The notes under the pieces were generated by a model. The model searched no databases. It was not told the origin of the DNA and saw only the letters and a program-made list of their open reading frames with translations. A stretch of DNA of 64,000 nt, taken from the NCBI GenBank assembly GCA_964543545.1, contig CAZIYT010000002.1:806001-870000 (forward strand), written 5' to 3'. Shown here in pieces: positions 52,559-60,789 of this stretch. Position numbers and translations under genes: made by a program. Within the stretch, counting starts at the first letter, position 1. Every line of letters starts with the position of its first letter. Source of the DNA: UBA4416 sp964543545 (lineage in GTDB: Bacteria; Bacteroidota; Bacteroidia; B-17B0; Aurantibacillaceae).

Positions 52559-53236
52559 TTATTTATTGTTATTATTGCGGTGTTTGAATTTGTTCTTATT
52601 CTTTTTGTTGAAACGGTTCTTGTTGTTGCCTCCACCGCTATTGCCCGGGTTGAGGTTGATCGGCGTCTGGTTGTTGTGGTTCTTGTTCTTCAGCTCATTG
52701 GCATGTGTCAATGCCGAGTTCTCATCAATGATGAGCTCGTTGTTGGTCATTTCCCTGAATTGCTTGAAGATCACATCATCCGTTACCGAATCCTTGTTCC
52801 AGTTCACGTAGGATTTTTTCAGGTGGTTCGCGATCAGGCGCGACAGCTCTCTCTTCTCTGCTCCTTCTTCGTAAGTCTTGGCTACATCAATGATGCGCTC
52901 AATGGTCTTACCGTAGTGCTTATAACGGATCTTGTTGGCCGGGTAAGGCACGACTTTGGGCTTGGTGGTAAAGGTTTCGGCGTTGGGGCGTGGATACGGA
53001 GAATCCACATCCAGCTTAAATTTAGAGATCAAAAATAAGTGGTCCCACAGCTTATGGGTAAAATCGGCGATATCGCGCAAATGCGGATTCAGCTGCCCCA
53101 TGATCTGGATAATAGCCCTGGCGCAACGGTTGCGCTCATCACGGTCTTCGATGGTGATGCAGTGATCAATCATGATCTGGATGTTGCGGCCGTACTCGGG
53201 TATTTGTAAATGAGGCAGTTGGGTGTTGTATTCCAT
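52559..53236 (-). CDS. DUF4290 domain protein
   Basis: A 225-residue protein of the DUF4290 family, found next to murA in many Bacteroidota. The conserved N-terminal part (LPEYGRNIQIMIDH-like: here IPEYGRNIQIMIDHCI, then CARAIIQIMGQLNPHLRDIADFTHKLWDHL) is mostly helical. The C-terminal 40 residues are low-complexity, rich in Asn and Lys with short runs of N and K, a disordered basic tail that could bind nucleic acid or membrane. No signal peptide; cytoplasmic. Function unknown. A TATCTTTA element about 20 bases upstream is near the promoter consensus. Confidence 0.85.
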   Translation of the reverse strand: MEYNTQLPHLQIPEYGRNIQIMIDHCITIEDRDERNRCARAIIQIMGQLNPHLRDIADFTHKLWDHLFLISKFKLDVDSPYPRPNAETFTTKPKVVPYPANKIRYKHYGKTIERIIDVAKTYEEGAEKRELSRLIANHLKKSYVNWNKDSVTDDVIFKQFREMTNNELIIDENSALTHANELKNKNHNNQTPINLNPGNSGGGNNKNRFNKKNKNKFKHRNNNNK

Positions 53237-53348
53237 AGTGTTTATAAAAGTTTAAAGATAGTTATTTTTAAAGGCTGATATGGGTGTTTTTAAAGAGATA
53301 TAAAGAATCAAAAGTTGAAAACGGGGGCTGAGATTATGAATTGCCGGT

Positions 53349-53402
53349 GTTGACTTCGAGAGCCTCAGTCAACGAACGGTGGTTGAGGCTCCCGAAACCA
53401 CC
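53349..53402. repeat. REP-like double hairpin, copy B
   Basis: GTTGACT/AGTCAAC encloses TCGAGAGCCTC; GGTGGTT/AACCACC encloses GAGGCTCCCGA. All stem bases pair. One loop base differs from the consensus. It lies between the end of the GNAT gene and the start of DUF4290. Confidence 0.8.
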
Positions 53403-53430
53403 CTGAAAAATTGACATTTTAATCTGCAAT

Positions 53431-53916
53431 CTAAAACTCCCTCGCCATCACAAAATCGTTCATCTGGTAGCCATTGCCAATGTCGAAATCCTCCACGCTT
53501 TTGATCTTAAATCCATTTTTGAAATAAAAATTGATCGATTTGTAGTTCTGACGATTCACAGTGAGTGTCAAACTCTTAGGATCAGTCATCTTGATCAGTT
53601 CATGAAGCACTTCTGTTCCTGCTCCGGCATTTGCTTTCTGGTTGTAAATATACAACTTATGCAGGAAATAATCACCTTCCCCGCTTTTACTGATGGATAA
53701 AAATCCCAGCGTCTGGTCCTGCTGCCGGATAAGGTAAAAGCGGTGGCCTTTGTGCTGCTGCTCTACCAGACTTTGATGACTGTAAAATTTACCAAGCATG
53801 TAATCGACCTGCTCCTGCCCCACCATGGGCACGTAATGCAGGTTCCAAATCTCGCGGGCCATCACGGCAATAGCGTCCAGGTCGCTTTCTTTGGCTAAAA
53901 TCAGGTGTATCATCAA
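53431..53916 (-). CDS. GNAT family N-acetyltransferase
   Basis: A 161-residue GNAT fold: ILAKESDLDAIAVMAREIW at the start, the beta-4 strand YFLHKLYIY, an acetyl-CoA helix region with ANAGAGTEVLHELIKM in the place of the usual Q-x-x-G-x-G/A loop, and INFYFKNGFKIKSVEDF near the end. The family accepts many amines. It reads away from smpB, with 66 bases between the two starts. Substrate unknown. Confidence 0.85.
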   Translation of the reverse strand: MMIHLILAKESDLDAIAVMAREIWNLHYVPMVGQEQVDYMLGKFYSHQSLVEQQHKGHRFYLIRQQDQTLGFLSISKSGEGDYFLHKLYIYNQKANAGAGTEVLHELIKMTDPKSLTLTVNRQNYKSINFYFKNGFKIKSVEDFDIGNGYQMNDFVMAREF

Positions 53917-53929
53917 GAGTATTATTATG

Positions 53930-53937
53930 TATCTTTG
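53930..53937 (+). promoter_or_regulatory. Putative -7 promoter element of smpB
   Basis: TATCTTTG matches TAnnTTTG and lies 46 bases before the GTG start of smpB. Confidence 0.4.
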
Positions 53938-53982
53938 CCCCGGAAATTAGTATAAGGACAAGCGAAGAAGAAGCATAGGATT

Positions 53983-54441
53983 GTGAAACCAAATATACAG
54001 CAAAAAATATCAATCAAAAACCGCCGGGCGGGTTTTGACTATACATTTATCGAAAAATTTACGGCCGGCATTGTTCTGCTCGGCACCGAAATAAAATCCA
54101 TCCGCGAGGGCAAAGCCTCTCTGGTGGACAGCTACTGCTATTTCAAGAACGACGAGCTCTACATCCGGAGCCTCAACATCAGCATCTACACCGAGGGCAA
54201 CCTGTATAACCACGAGCCTACCCGCGAACGTAAATTGCTCCTCCACAAACAGGAGCTCACGAAGCTGAAAAAGAAAATGCAGGATAAAGGATTAACCATT
54301 GTGCCTACTGTGCTGTTTACCTCCGATAGCGGCTACGCCAAGGTGGAAATTGCCGTAGCCAAGGGCAAAAAGCTGTATGATAAGCGTGAGGACCTGAAAA
54401 CCAAAGACCTGAACAGGGAAATGAACCGGAAATTTAAGTAA
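53983..54441 (+). CDS. smpB: SsrA-binding protein SmpB
   Basis: Binds tmRNA and brings it to stalled ribosomes for trans-translation. The 152 residues show NRRAGFDYTFIEKFTAGIVLLGTEIKS, the tmRNA-binding barrel, EPTRERKLLLHKQEL-type segment (HEPTRERKLLLHK) and the basic C-terminal tail KKLYDKREDLKTKD that folds in the mRNA channel. Start is GTG. The tmRNA gene is not in this window. Confidence 0.95.
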   Translation: MKPNIQQKISIKNRRAGFDYTFIEKFTAGIVLLGTEIKSIREGKASLVDSYCYFKNDELYIRSLNISIYTEGNLYNHEPTRERKLLLHKQELTKLKKKMQDKGLTIVPTVLFTSDSGYAKVEIAVAKGKKLYDKREDLKTKDLNREMNRKFK

Positions 54442-54483
54442 GGCACCAATTTTGTAAAAACCGTTTAAACCATTTGTTATTTT

Positions 54484-54906
54484 ATGAAAACCATCATTAT
54501 CCTCAGCTCTGTGATCAGCCTGTCTTTTGCTTCTGTTGCCTGCAAATCCCATAAGAATACCAGCTCTTCGGGTTCGTCAGGCACATCTTCCTCAACAAAC
54601 ACGGAAGCAGGAAGCACATCTTCCGAACAATCTTACCGCATTATCGTATCCTTTACGAGCAAAGGAGCAGGTACCAGCGCCGAAAAACGGGAGGCCTTTT
54701 TGAAATATGTGGAGTCGCATCCCAAAAAACCGGCTTACAAAGAAGTGCTCTGGGGCCGCGAAGGCGAAACGGATTACTGCCTGACACTGAGCGAACTATC
54801 TAAAAAAGAGCAGGTTACATTCGTAGAGGAGGTAAAGAAAGCAATGGCGGGAAGCGACCAGGTAATCATAACAGAAAATGCGGTTTCGCAGCATCGCGGA
54901 CGGTAA
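54484..54906 (+). CDS. Putative small lipoprotein
   Basis: A 140-residue exported protein. The signal peptide ends in SFASVAC, a plausible lipobox with Cys20, and is followed by about 30 residues of Ser/Thr/Gly linker. The globular part (SYRIIVSFTSKGAGTSAEKR, WGREGETDYCLTLSEL) has no recognised family. The gene has its own short upstream gap and ends before a strong terminator. Confidence 0.75.
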   Translation: MKTIIILSSVISLSFASVACKSHKNTSSSGSSGTSSSTNTEAGSTSSEQSYRIIVSFTSKGAGTSAEKREAFLKYVESHPKKPAYKEVLWGREGETDYCLTLSELSKKEQVTFVEEVKKAMAGSDQVIITENAVSQHRGR

Positions 54907-54947
54907 TTTTTTTAACAAAACAGAAAGTTTTCACCCCTAAATTGTGG

Positions 54948-54979
54948 AAAATCGGGCCGTTACAAGCCCGATTTTTTTC
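54948..54979 (+). terminator. Rho-independent terminator before pckA
   Basis: AAAATCGGGC and GCCCGATTTT pair over ten bases around an eight-base loop, followed by T residues. The pckA -7 element begins directly after it. Confidence 0.85.
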
Positions 54980-54980
54980 G

Positions 54981-54988
54981 TATTTTTG
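54981..54988 (+). promoter_or_regulatory. Putative -7 promoter element of pckA
   Basis: TATTTTTG matches TAnnTTTG, 31 bases before the ATG. Confidence 0.45.
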
Positions 54989-55019
54989 CAGCCTAACTTT
55001 AAACTAAATTCTTTTTATA

Positions 55020-56642
55020 ATGAATGAAATTGGATTGAAAGCACAAGATGCTTCTGTTGCCCAATTAGGCTTAGGAAATGTGGAAATGGCTTATTGGAAT
55101 TTACACCCGTCTGAGCTGATCGAAGAAACGATCGTACGCGGACAAGGTGAATTAACTGATGTTGGTGCTTTAGCCATTGATACGGGAGAATTTACAGGCC
55201 GTTCTCCAAAAGATAAATTCGTGGTATACGACGAGAATACCAAAGACAGCGTTTGGTGGGGAGATGTGAACAACCGCTTCGAGTCGGATAAATTCGATGC
55301 CCTGCACAACCGCATGCTGGCTTATTTAGGCAATAAAGAGATTTGGGTTCGTGATGCTTATGCCTGCGCCGATCCTACTTTCCGGATCAACATCCGCGTG
55401 GTAAACGAATACCCATGGAGTAACTTATTCGCTTCCAACTTATTTTTACGCCCTACTGCCGAAGAGATCAAAACCTTCAAGCACGATTGGGTAATCATCA
55501 ACGCGCCTGGCTTCATGGCTGATCCTAAAATCGACGGCACACGCCAGCACAACTTTGCGATCATCAATTTCACGAAGAAAACCATCCTGATCGGTGGTAC
55601 AGGCTATACCGGTGAGATCAAAAAATCGATCTTCGCAGTATTGAACTATATTTTACCACACGAGAAAAAAGTACTTTCCATGCACTGCTCTGCCAACATT
55701 GGCAAAGACGGTGATACCGCTATTTTCTTCGGCTTATCCGGAACAGGTAAAACGACCTTGTCGGCTGACCCTAACCGTAAACTGATCGGTGACGACGAGC
55801 ACGGCTGGGCTGATAATTCCGTATTCAACTTCGAAGGCGGATGCTATGCCAAATGTGTGGACCTGACGGCTGAAAAAGAGCCTCAGATCTTCAACGCGAT
55901 CAAATTCGGTTCTTTACTGGAGAACATCAATTATTTTGAAGGAACAACAACCGTTAACTACGCTGATATTTCCCGCACAGAGAATACCCGCGTGAGCTAC
56001 CCGGCTACCTACATCGACAATGCCGTGACTCCGGCTGTGGGCGATGCTCCTAAAAATATTTTCTTCCTCACGTGTGATGCTTTCGGGGTATTGCCTCCGA
56101 TCTCCAAGCTGAGCAGCGCGCAGGCGATGTATCACTTCATTTCGGGTTATACCGCTAAGGTAGCAGGTACCGAAATGGGCATTACCGAGCCTACCACCAC
56201 TTTCTCGGCTTGCTTCGGTAAAGCGTTCTTACCGCTTCATCCGACCAAATATGCAGAGTTACTGGGCGAAAAACTGAAAGCACATCCTGAAGTTAACGTT
56301 TGGCTGCTCAACACCGGATGGGTTGGCGGTTCTTACGGTATCGGAAGCCGTATCAAATTATCCTACACGCGTGCCCTGATCACGGCTGCTTTAAACGGTG
56401 AGCTGGACAACGTAGAATACGGCACAACGCCATTCTTCGGATTGAAATTCCCTAAATCATGCCCTGGTGTTCCTACCGAGATCCTGGAACCGAAGAATGC
56501 ATGGCAGGATAAAGAGGCGTTTAACAACACCGCACAAAACCTGGCAGGTCAATTCATCAAAAACTTCGAACAATACGCTTCTGCTGCCAACGAAGAGATC
56601 ATGTCGGCTGCACCGAAAGCGGTTGCTCAAACAACGGCATAA
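55020..56642 (+). CDS. pckA: Phosphoenolpyruvate carboxykinase (ATP)
   Basis: Converts oxaloacetate and ATP to phosphoenolpyruvate, CO2 and ADP for gluconeogenesis. The 540 residues include the P-loop GLSGTGKTTLSADPNRKLIGDDEHGW with Lys and the metal-binding Asp pair, TGRSPKDKF, the oxaloacetate-site arginine in the DTGEFTGRSPKDK segment, and RIKLSYTRALI. All key residues are in place and the length is typical. Codon use is strongly biased, as in a highly expressed gene. Flanked by terminators on both sides, so it forms a single-gene unit. Confidence 0.96.
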   Translation: MNEIGLKAQDASVAQLGLGNVEMAYWNLHPSELIEETIVRGQGELTDVGALAIDTGEFTGRSPKDKFVVYDENTKDSVWWGDVNNRFESDKFDALHNRMLAYLGNKEIWVRDAYACADPTFRINIRVVNEYPWSNLFASNLFLRPTAEEIKTFKHDWVIINAPGFMADPKIDGTRQHNFAIINFTKKTILIGGTGYTGEIKKSIFAVLNYILPHEKKVLSMHCSANIGKDGDTAIFFGLSGTGKTTLSADPNRKLIGDDEHGWADNSVFNFEGGCYAKCVDLTAEKEPQIFNAIKFGSLLENINYFEGTTTVNYADISRTENTRVSYPATYIDNAVTPAVGDAPKNIFFLTCDAFGVLPPISKLSSAQAMYHFISGYTAKVAGTEMGITEPTTTFSACFGKAFLPLHPTKYAELLGEKLKAHPEVNVWLLNTGWVGGSYGIGSRIKLSYTRALITAALNGELDNVEYGTTPFFGLKFPKSCPGVPTEILEPKNAWQDKEAFNNTAQNLAGQFIKNFEQYASAANEEIMSAAPKAVAQTTA

Positions 56643-56665
56643 GTTTTATTTTTAGCTATTCATTT

Positions 56666-56697
56666 AAAAGCCCTTCGGAATTCCGGAGGGCTTTTTT
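56666..56697 (+). terminator. Rho-independent terminator after pckA
   Basis: AAAAGCCCTTCGG and CCGGAGGGCTTTT pair (one G-T) around an AATT loop, then a T run. Confidence 0.85.
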
Positions 56698-56773
56698 ATG
56701 CCTGATAGGATACAATAAATCTTAATTTTTTTGTTGGCGAGGATTAATGACTTATTTTTAGAGAATTACGGAT

Positions 56774-56830
56774 GTGGCTTCGAGGGCCTCAGCCGCCACT
56801 TCCGGTAGTTGAGGCTCTCGAAACTACCGG
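56774..56830. repeat. REP-like double hairpin, copy C
   Basis: GTGGCT pairs with AGCC-CAC (small bulge) around TCGAGGGCCTC; CCGGTAGTT/AACTACCGG pairs fully around GAGGCTCTCGA. It lies 17 bases before the response regulator start, so it would be in that gene's leader or promoter. Confidence 0.8.
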
Positions 56831-56846
56831 CGTGGATTAAAAAACG

Positions 56847-57542
56847 ATGAAGCGGATCTTATTAGTAGAGGATGAAGCCAACGTGATCTCTTTTATCAAA
56901 AAGGGATTAACGGAAGAGGGCTATGAAATGTCGGTGGCGCTGGACGGCGAAACTGGCCTGAGCATGGCGCTGGCGCACAACTACGACCTCATTATCCTCG
57001 ACATCATGCTTCCGGGAAAGAACGGGCTGGAAGTGTGCAAGGCTATCCGGCACGAGAACAACCACACGCCTGTGCTCTTCCTCACAGCTCTTGGTACGGC
57101 AGAGAATGTGGTGATCGGCCTGGATACCGGCGCCGACGATTACCTGGTAAAGCCTTTTAAATTCATTGAGCTGCAGGCCCGCGTGAAATCCCTTTTAAGG
57201 AGAAGCACCTTCGTTGCCCCGGTCAATAACCCACCCGAAGAAGATATATATACCATCGACGACCTGGTGCTGAACGATACTTCCAAGACCGTGAAGCGCG
57301 GCGGGGAACCCATCAGCCTCACCTCCACGGAATATCGCCTGCTGCTGCTCTTCCTCAAAAACAAGAACCGTGTGCTGTCGCGGATAGACATCCTCGAAAA
57401 AGTGTGGGACGTCAATTTTGACATGGGCACAAATGTGGTGGATGTGTATGTAAACTACCTTCGCAAAAAAATCGATAAGGATAAATCCACCCGATTGATC
57501 CACACCATGGTGGGCATGGGTTATGTGATGAAGGAATCATGA
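56847..57542 (+). CDS. Response regulator, OmpR/PhoB family
   Basis: A 231-residue two-domain regulator. Receiver domain with the phosphate-accepting Asp52 in IILDIMLPGKNGLEV, the acidic pair near ILLVEDEA, and the Lys in DYLVKPFKF. The winged-helix effector is at about 135-230 (SLTSTEYRLLLLFLKNKNRV, VDVYVNYLRKKIDK). It binds tandem DNA heptamers when phosphorylated. The stop overlaps the kinase start (ATGA), so both form one system. Confidence 0.93.
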   Translation: MKRILLVEDEANVISFIKKGLTEEGYEMSVALDGETGLSMALAHNYDLIILDIMLPGKNGLEVCKAIRHENNHTPVLFLTALGTAENVVIGLDTGADDYLVKPFKFIELQARVKSLLRRSTFVAPVNNPPEEDIYTIDDLVLNDTSKTVKRGGEPISLTSTEYRLLLLFLKNKNRVLSRIDILEKVWDVNFDMGTNVVDVYVNYLRKKIDKDKSTRLIHTMVGMGYVMKES

Positions 57543-58906
57543 AGAGTCAGACCAAAATAGCCTTGATCTTTATGGTGGGCTGCCTGTCCATTATTTTGCT
57601 GCTGAGCGTATCAGTGTATTATTTCTCCTCACAGTACTCGTTTACCGATTTTTACAAGAGGCTGGAGATCCGGGCCATCTTTAAGGCGAAATCCACGCTG
57701 GAGCCGGAGGACACAAAAGCCACGGCTTTTAAGGAAGTACGGGACCAGCACCTGGAGATCCTACCCGAAGAAAAAGATTACCTCTTCGAGATGAAGCCGG
57801 GTAAGACCTTTGAGACGGAAGCCAGGGAGCTCAACCTCCCGGTTTCTTTTTTCAGGGATATTTCCGAGAGGGGAAACGCTACATATAAAAACCGCAATAC
57901 CTTTTATACAGGCATTAAATACAGGGCCAGGAATACCAATTATGCGGTGATCGTCTCGGCCAACAACTATTACAATACGCAACAGCTCGACCATTTGGGA
58001 AATATCTTTCTGGTAGCGATCCCGCTGGCGACGCTGCTGGCTTTGCTGGTAGCGGTATTCATCTCCAAGAAGGTGCTGAACCCGGTGAAGGAAATTACAG
58101 ACCGTGTGAAACAGATCAGCTCCGAAAGCATGCACGTACGGCTGGAGAGTTTAACGGATAATGACGAATTAAGCAAGCTCATCATCACCTTTAACCACAT
58201 GCTCGACCGCCTGGAAACGGCCTTTGAGACGCAGAACAATTTCATCAGCAATGCCTCGCATGAGCTGGGTACACCGCTCACGGCCATTATCGGCGAGGCA
58301 GACGTAACCCTCACCAAAAACAGGCCGGCGGAAGAATACCAGGCTTCTCTGAAAGTTATCCTCAACGAGGCCGAGCGCCTGGAAAAGATTACCAAGTCCC
58401 TGCTGTTCCTGGCACAAACGGGCTTCGACGGCAAAAAACAAAAAATGGGTGTGGTGCGCGTAGATCAGCTGCTGTGGGACGTCAAGGAAACGATCGATAA
58501 GATCAATCCTAATAATGCGATTCTCATTGACCTGAGCCTGATCCCCGAAAATCCGGAAAAGCTGAAAATTACCGGCAACATGCAGCTGCTGCACCTGGCG
58601 CTGAGCAATATTGTGAGCAATGCCTGCAAATATTCCTCTAATAAGCCCGTACAGATATCTATCGGCGCTACAGACTCGCATGTGATCATCATTGTGCGCG
58701 ACGACGGCATCGGTATCCCGGAAGCGGAGCTCAAATACATCTACGATCCTTTCTTCAGGGCCTCCAACACCAAGCACCACGAAGGCTATGGCATCGGCCT
58801 GCCGCTGGCCCGCAACATCATCCGGATTCATAACGGTACGCTGGTGGTATCTTCCAAAAAAGACGAGGGCACCGTAGTGCAGCTCAATTTTCCTTCGATT
58901 GCATAG
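57539..58906 (+). CDS. Sensor histidine kinase
   Basis: A 455-residue inner-membrane kinase. Two membrane helices (about 7-29 and 154-176) enclose a periplasmic sensor of about 125 residues. HAMP at about 177-230, then the dimerisation domain with the phosphorylated His241 in NASHELGTPLTAI, and an ATPase domain with NIVSNACKYSS (N box), DDGIGIPE (G1) and GYGIGLPLARNI (G2). The residue after HEL is Gly rather than the usual Arg or Lys. It phosphorylates the preceding regulator. The signal sensed is unknown. Confidence 0.93.
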   Translation: MKSQTKIALIFMVGCLSIILLLSVSVYYFSSQYSFTDFYKRLEIRAIFKAKSTLEPEDTKATAFKEVRDQHLEILPEEKDYLFEMKPGKTFETEARELNLPVSFFRDISERGNATYKNRNTFYTGIKYRARNTNYAVIVSANNYYNTQQLDHLGNIFLVAIPLATLLALLVAVFISKKVLNPVKEITDRVKQISSESMHVRLESLTDNDELSKLIITFNHMLDRLETAFETQNNFISNASHELGTPLTAIIGEADVTLTKNRPAEEYQASLKVILNEAERLEKITKSLLFLAQTGFDGKKQKMGVVRVDQLLWDVKETIDKINPNNAILIDLSLIPENPEKLKITGNMQLLHLALSNIVSNACKYSSNKPVQISIGATDSHVIIIVRDDGIGIPEAELKYIYDPFFRASNTKHHEGYGIGLPLARNIIRIHNGTLVVSSKKDEGTVVQLNFPSIA

Positions 58907-58917
58907 CACGTTATAGT

Positions 58918-59109
58918 GTCCCGCAGATTTCGCCGATCTTCGCGGATCTTTAAAAATGAAGTAATGTAATACATACGGAACTTCATCATGTAAGTGATAG
59001 AATAACAGCAAAGCATTGCTATCCGGTTTAATCCGCTCAATTATATTACCTGCATCTATCTATGCAAATACGTTTGTTCTATCTGCTGAATCTGCGCTAT
59101 CTGCGGGAC
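58918..59109. repeat. Inverted pair of GTCCCGCAGAT repeats in a 318-base intergenic region
   Basis: GTCCCGCAGATTTCGCCGAT at 58918 and its inverted partner ending ATCTGCGGGAC at about 59109 lie some 160 bases apart. The stretch between is AT-rich and has no gene. The whole gap between the kinase and the UspA-like gene holds only this repeat pair and the heptamer array at 59150. Confidence 0.5.
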
Positions 59110-59149
59110 ACCTTACGGAATTTCACATCTCTTAACAGCTTGAGCGTAA

Positions 59150-59203
59150 TTCTAATGCTGTTCTAATCCCGTTCTTAGACGGTCTTAAGAAGTGTGTTCT
59201 AAT
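59150..59203 (+). promoter_or_regulatory. Pho-box-like array of heptamers at 11-bp spacing
   Basis: TTCTAAT (59150), TTCTAAT (59161), TTCTTAG (59172) and TCTTAAG (59183) each separated by four bases, giving an 11-base period. A further TTCTAAT lies at 59197, and weaker heptamers may continue upstream at 59139 and 59128. Tandem heptamers with four-base spacers are the classical binding form for OmpR/PhoB-type regulators, one of which is encoded just upstream at 56847. A TAATCTTG (one mismatch to TAnnTTTG) at 59200 could be the -7 element. Confidence 0.6.
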
Positions 59204-59224
59204 CTTGTCAAAAAAAACAAGACC

Positions 59225-59749
59225 ATGAAAAGAACCATTCTGATACCCACTGATTTCTCCATCGAATCACTCATTCCAGTCAAACAGACCGCGCTGCTTA
59301 GCAACTACAACGACATCGAGATCGTGCTGATGTTCTGCGATCTTTTGCCTGGCTCCATCACCGACCTGCTCTTCTATACACCTGCCAAAGTCATCGGGCA
59401 GCATTCCAATAAGGAGTTTGAAGAAGCCTGCAGCATCATTATGAATAAGTATGCTTCAAAGATCAGTAACATCCGAACCGAAGTGTTTCACGGCACCAGC
59501 GATGCGGCCTTCGAGAATTTTATTTCCGGCAACAGGATCGACGAAGTGATCTTCCCGAAAAATTATGTCCTCAGGGAGCACCGGACCGGCTTCAATCCCC
59601 TGCCCTATATTAAGAACAGCTACCTGCCCTGCCGCGAAGTGGAATGGAAAGCAAACAACCCGCATGAAAGCGCCAGCCTCTCCACCCTGTTCATGGAAGG
59701 CATGCATACAAAAACCGATAAAATAATTGATTATGCTTCTCAAAAATAA
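59225..59749 (+). CDS. Universal-stress-protein-like protein
   Basis: About 174 residues from the ATG at 59225; an ATG further upstream at 59192 would include the heptamer region and is rejected. The beginning MKRTILIPTDFSIESLIPVK is the UspA first strand and helix. The ATP-binding G-2x-G-9x-G motif of ATP-binding Usp proteins is not evident, so it may be of the non-binding type. Its last 17 bases overlap the bestrophin gene. Usp proteins support stress survival; the pairing suggests a link to ion flow across the membrane. Confidence 0.75.
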   Translation: MKRTILIPTDFSIESLIPVKQTALLSNYNDIEIVLMFCDLLPGSITDLLFYTPAKVIGQHSNKEFEEACSIIMNKYASKISNIRTEVFHGTSDAAFENFISGNRIDEVIFPKNYVLREHRTGFNPLPYIKNSYLPCREVEWKANNPHESASLSTLFMEGMHTKTDKIIDYASQK

Positions 59750-60650
59750 CATACCCCTGTCCTATATTTTCGGGCAGATCAAATACGAGCTGCTGCTGGT
59801 AATGTGCTATGGCTTATCTATAGAGCTGGCCTACTCCTATTTCAATATCCACGTCACCGCCGTATCCATTCCTATTACGGTATCAAGTGTCTTCGGCACG
59901 ATCCTGTCGCTCCTGCTGGCTTTCCGGTCGAACCAGGCCTACGACCGCTGGTGGGAAGCCCGTATGATCTGGGGATCGATTGTAAACGATTCCAGGAGCT
60001 GGGGAAGGCAGGTGCTTACCATGATGGAAAACCCGGAGAATGAAGAGATCAAAGCGTTCCAGGACAGGATGATCATGCGCCAGATCGCCTGGTGCTATGC
60101 GCTGGCCAAAAGCCTGCGCGGCAGCGATCCGATGCCCTTTATGCGTGAGTTCATCAGCGACAAGGAATATGACTATATCAAAAAATTCAGCAACAGGCCG
60201 GTGGCTCTTCTCGACCTTCATGGCAAGGATCTTCAGTATGCCCTGAAAATGGGATGGATCAATACTTTTCAACAGGTAAACTTTGATACTATGCTGACGC
60301 GCTTCTCCGACTCGATGGGAAAAGCCGAGCGCATCAAGAAAACCATTTTCCCGACAACCTACGGCTTGTATATCAAATCAGCAGTCTGGGTCTTTATTTT
60401 ATTGCTGCCTTTCGGCCTGGTGGATCTGTTCGGCTTCCTGATGGTACCGGTATTGATGATCGTGGCGACCTTCTTTTACCTGATCGAGAAAACCGCGGTG
60501 CAATTACAGGATCCTTTTGAGAACAAGGCCACGGATATCCCTGTATGGGCTATCTCACGCAGCATCGAGATCGACCTGAAGGAAATGATGCACAGCGAAG
60601 AGGTCGTGATTCCGAAGCCTTACGTGGCAAAGAAATTTTACCAGTTGTAA
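59733..60650 (+). CDS. Bestrophin-family ion channel
   Basis: About 305 residues, the usual length of bacterial bestrophins (UPF0187). Membrane helices near 15-40, 40-60 and two around 210-255. Family signatures are RSNQAYDRWWEARMIWGSIV after the neck helix, and the C-terminal acidic EKTAVQLQDPFENKATDIP. These form pentameric anion or cation channels in the inner membrane. It overlaps the UspA-like gene by 17 bases, so both come from one message, probably controlled by the heptamer array. Confidence 0.92.
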   Translation: MLLKNNIPLSYIFGQIKYELLLVMCYGLSIELAYSYFNIHVTAVSIPITVSSVFGTILSLLLAFRSNQAYDRWWEARMIWGSIVNDSRSWGRQVLTMMENPENEEIKAFQDRMIMRQIAWCYALAKSLRGSDPMPFMREFISDKEYDYIKKFSNRPVALLDLHGKDLQYALKMGWINTFQQVNFDTMLTRFSDSMGKAERIKKTIFPTTYGLYIKSAVWVFILLLPFGLVDLFGFLMVPVLMIVATFFYLIEKTAVQLQDPFENKATDIPVWAISRSIEIDLKEMMHSEEVVIPKPYVAKKFYQL

Positions 60651-60665
60651 ATCAACAGCTATCTC

Positions 60666-60716
60666 AAAACATCGAAGTCTATGTTAAACCAAGTTCCGCA
60701 TAGACTTTGATGTTTT
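60666..60716. terminator. Long stem-loop after the bestrophin gene
   Basis: An 18-base stem (one G-T pair) between 60666-60683 and 60699-60716 with a 15-base loop, ending in a T run. The stem is longer than that of a normal terminator. Confidence 0.7.
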
Positions 60717-60733
60717 TGGTTTTGAATCGTAAG

Positions 60734-60771
60734 ATCCTGAAACAAGTTCAGGATGAATTCTGTAAATTCAT
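60734..60771. repeat. Interspersed double hairpin with ATCCTGAA arms
   Basis: ATCCTGAA/TTCAGGAT followed at once by ATGAATT/AATTCAT. The first hairpin matches a sequence seen very often between genes in many bacteria. It lies before the thioesterase gene. Confidence 0.55.
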
Positions 60772-60789
60772 GCCGCAAATCAACGTGGC

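Noticed and set aside
58169..59011. Minus-strand frame of 280 codons under the histidine kinase
   Set aside because: Antisense shadow of the conserved kinase domains with no motif of its own.
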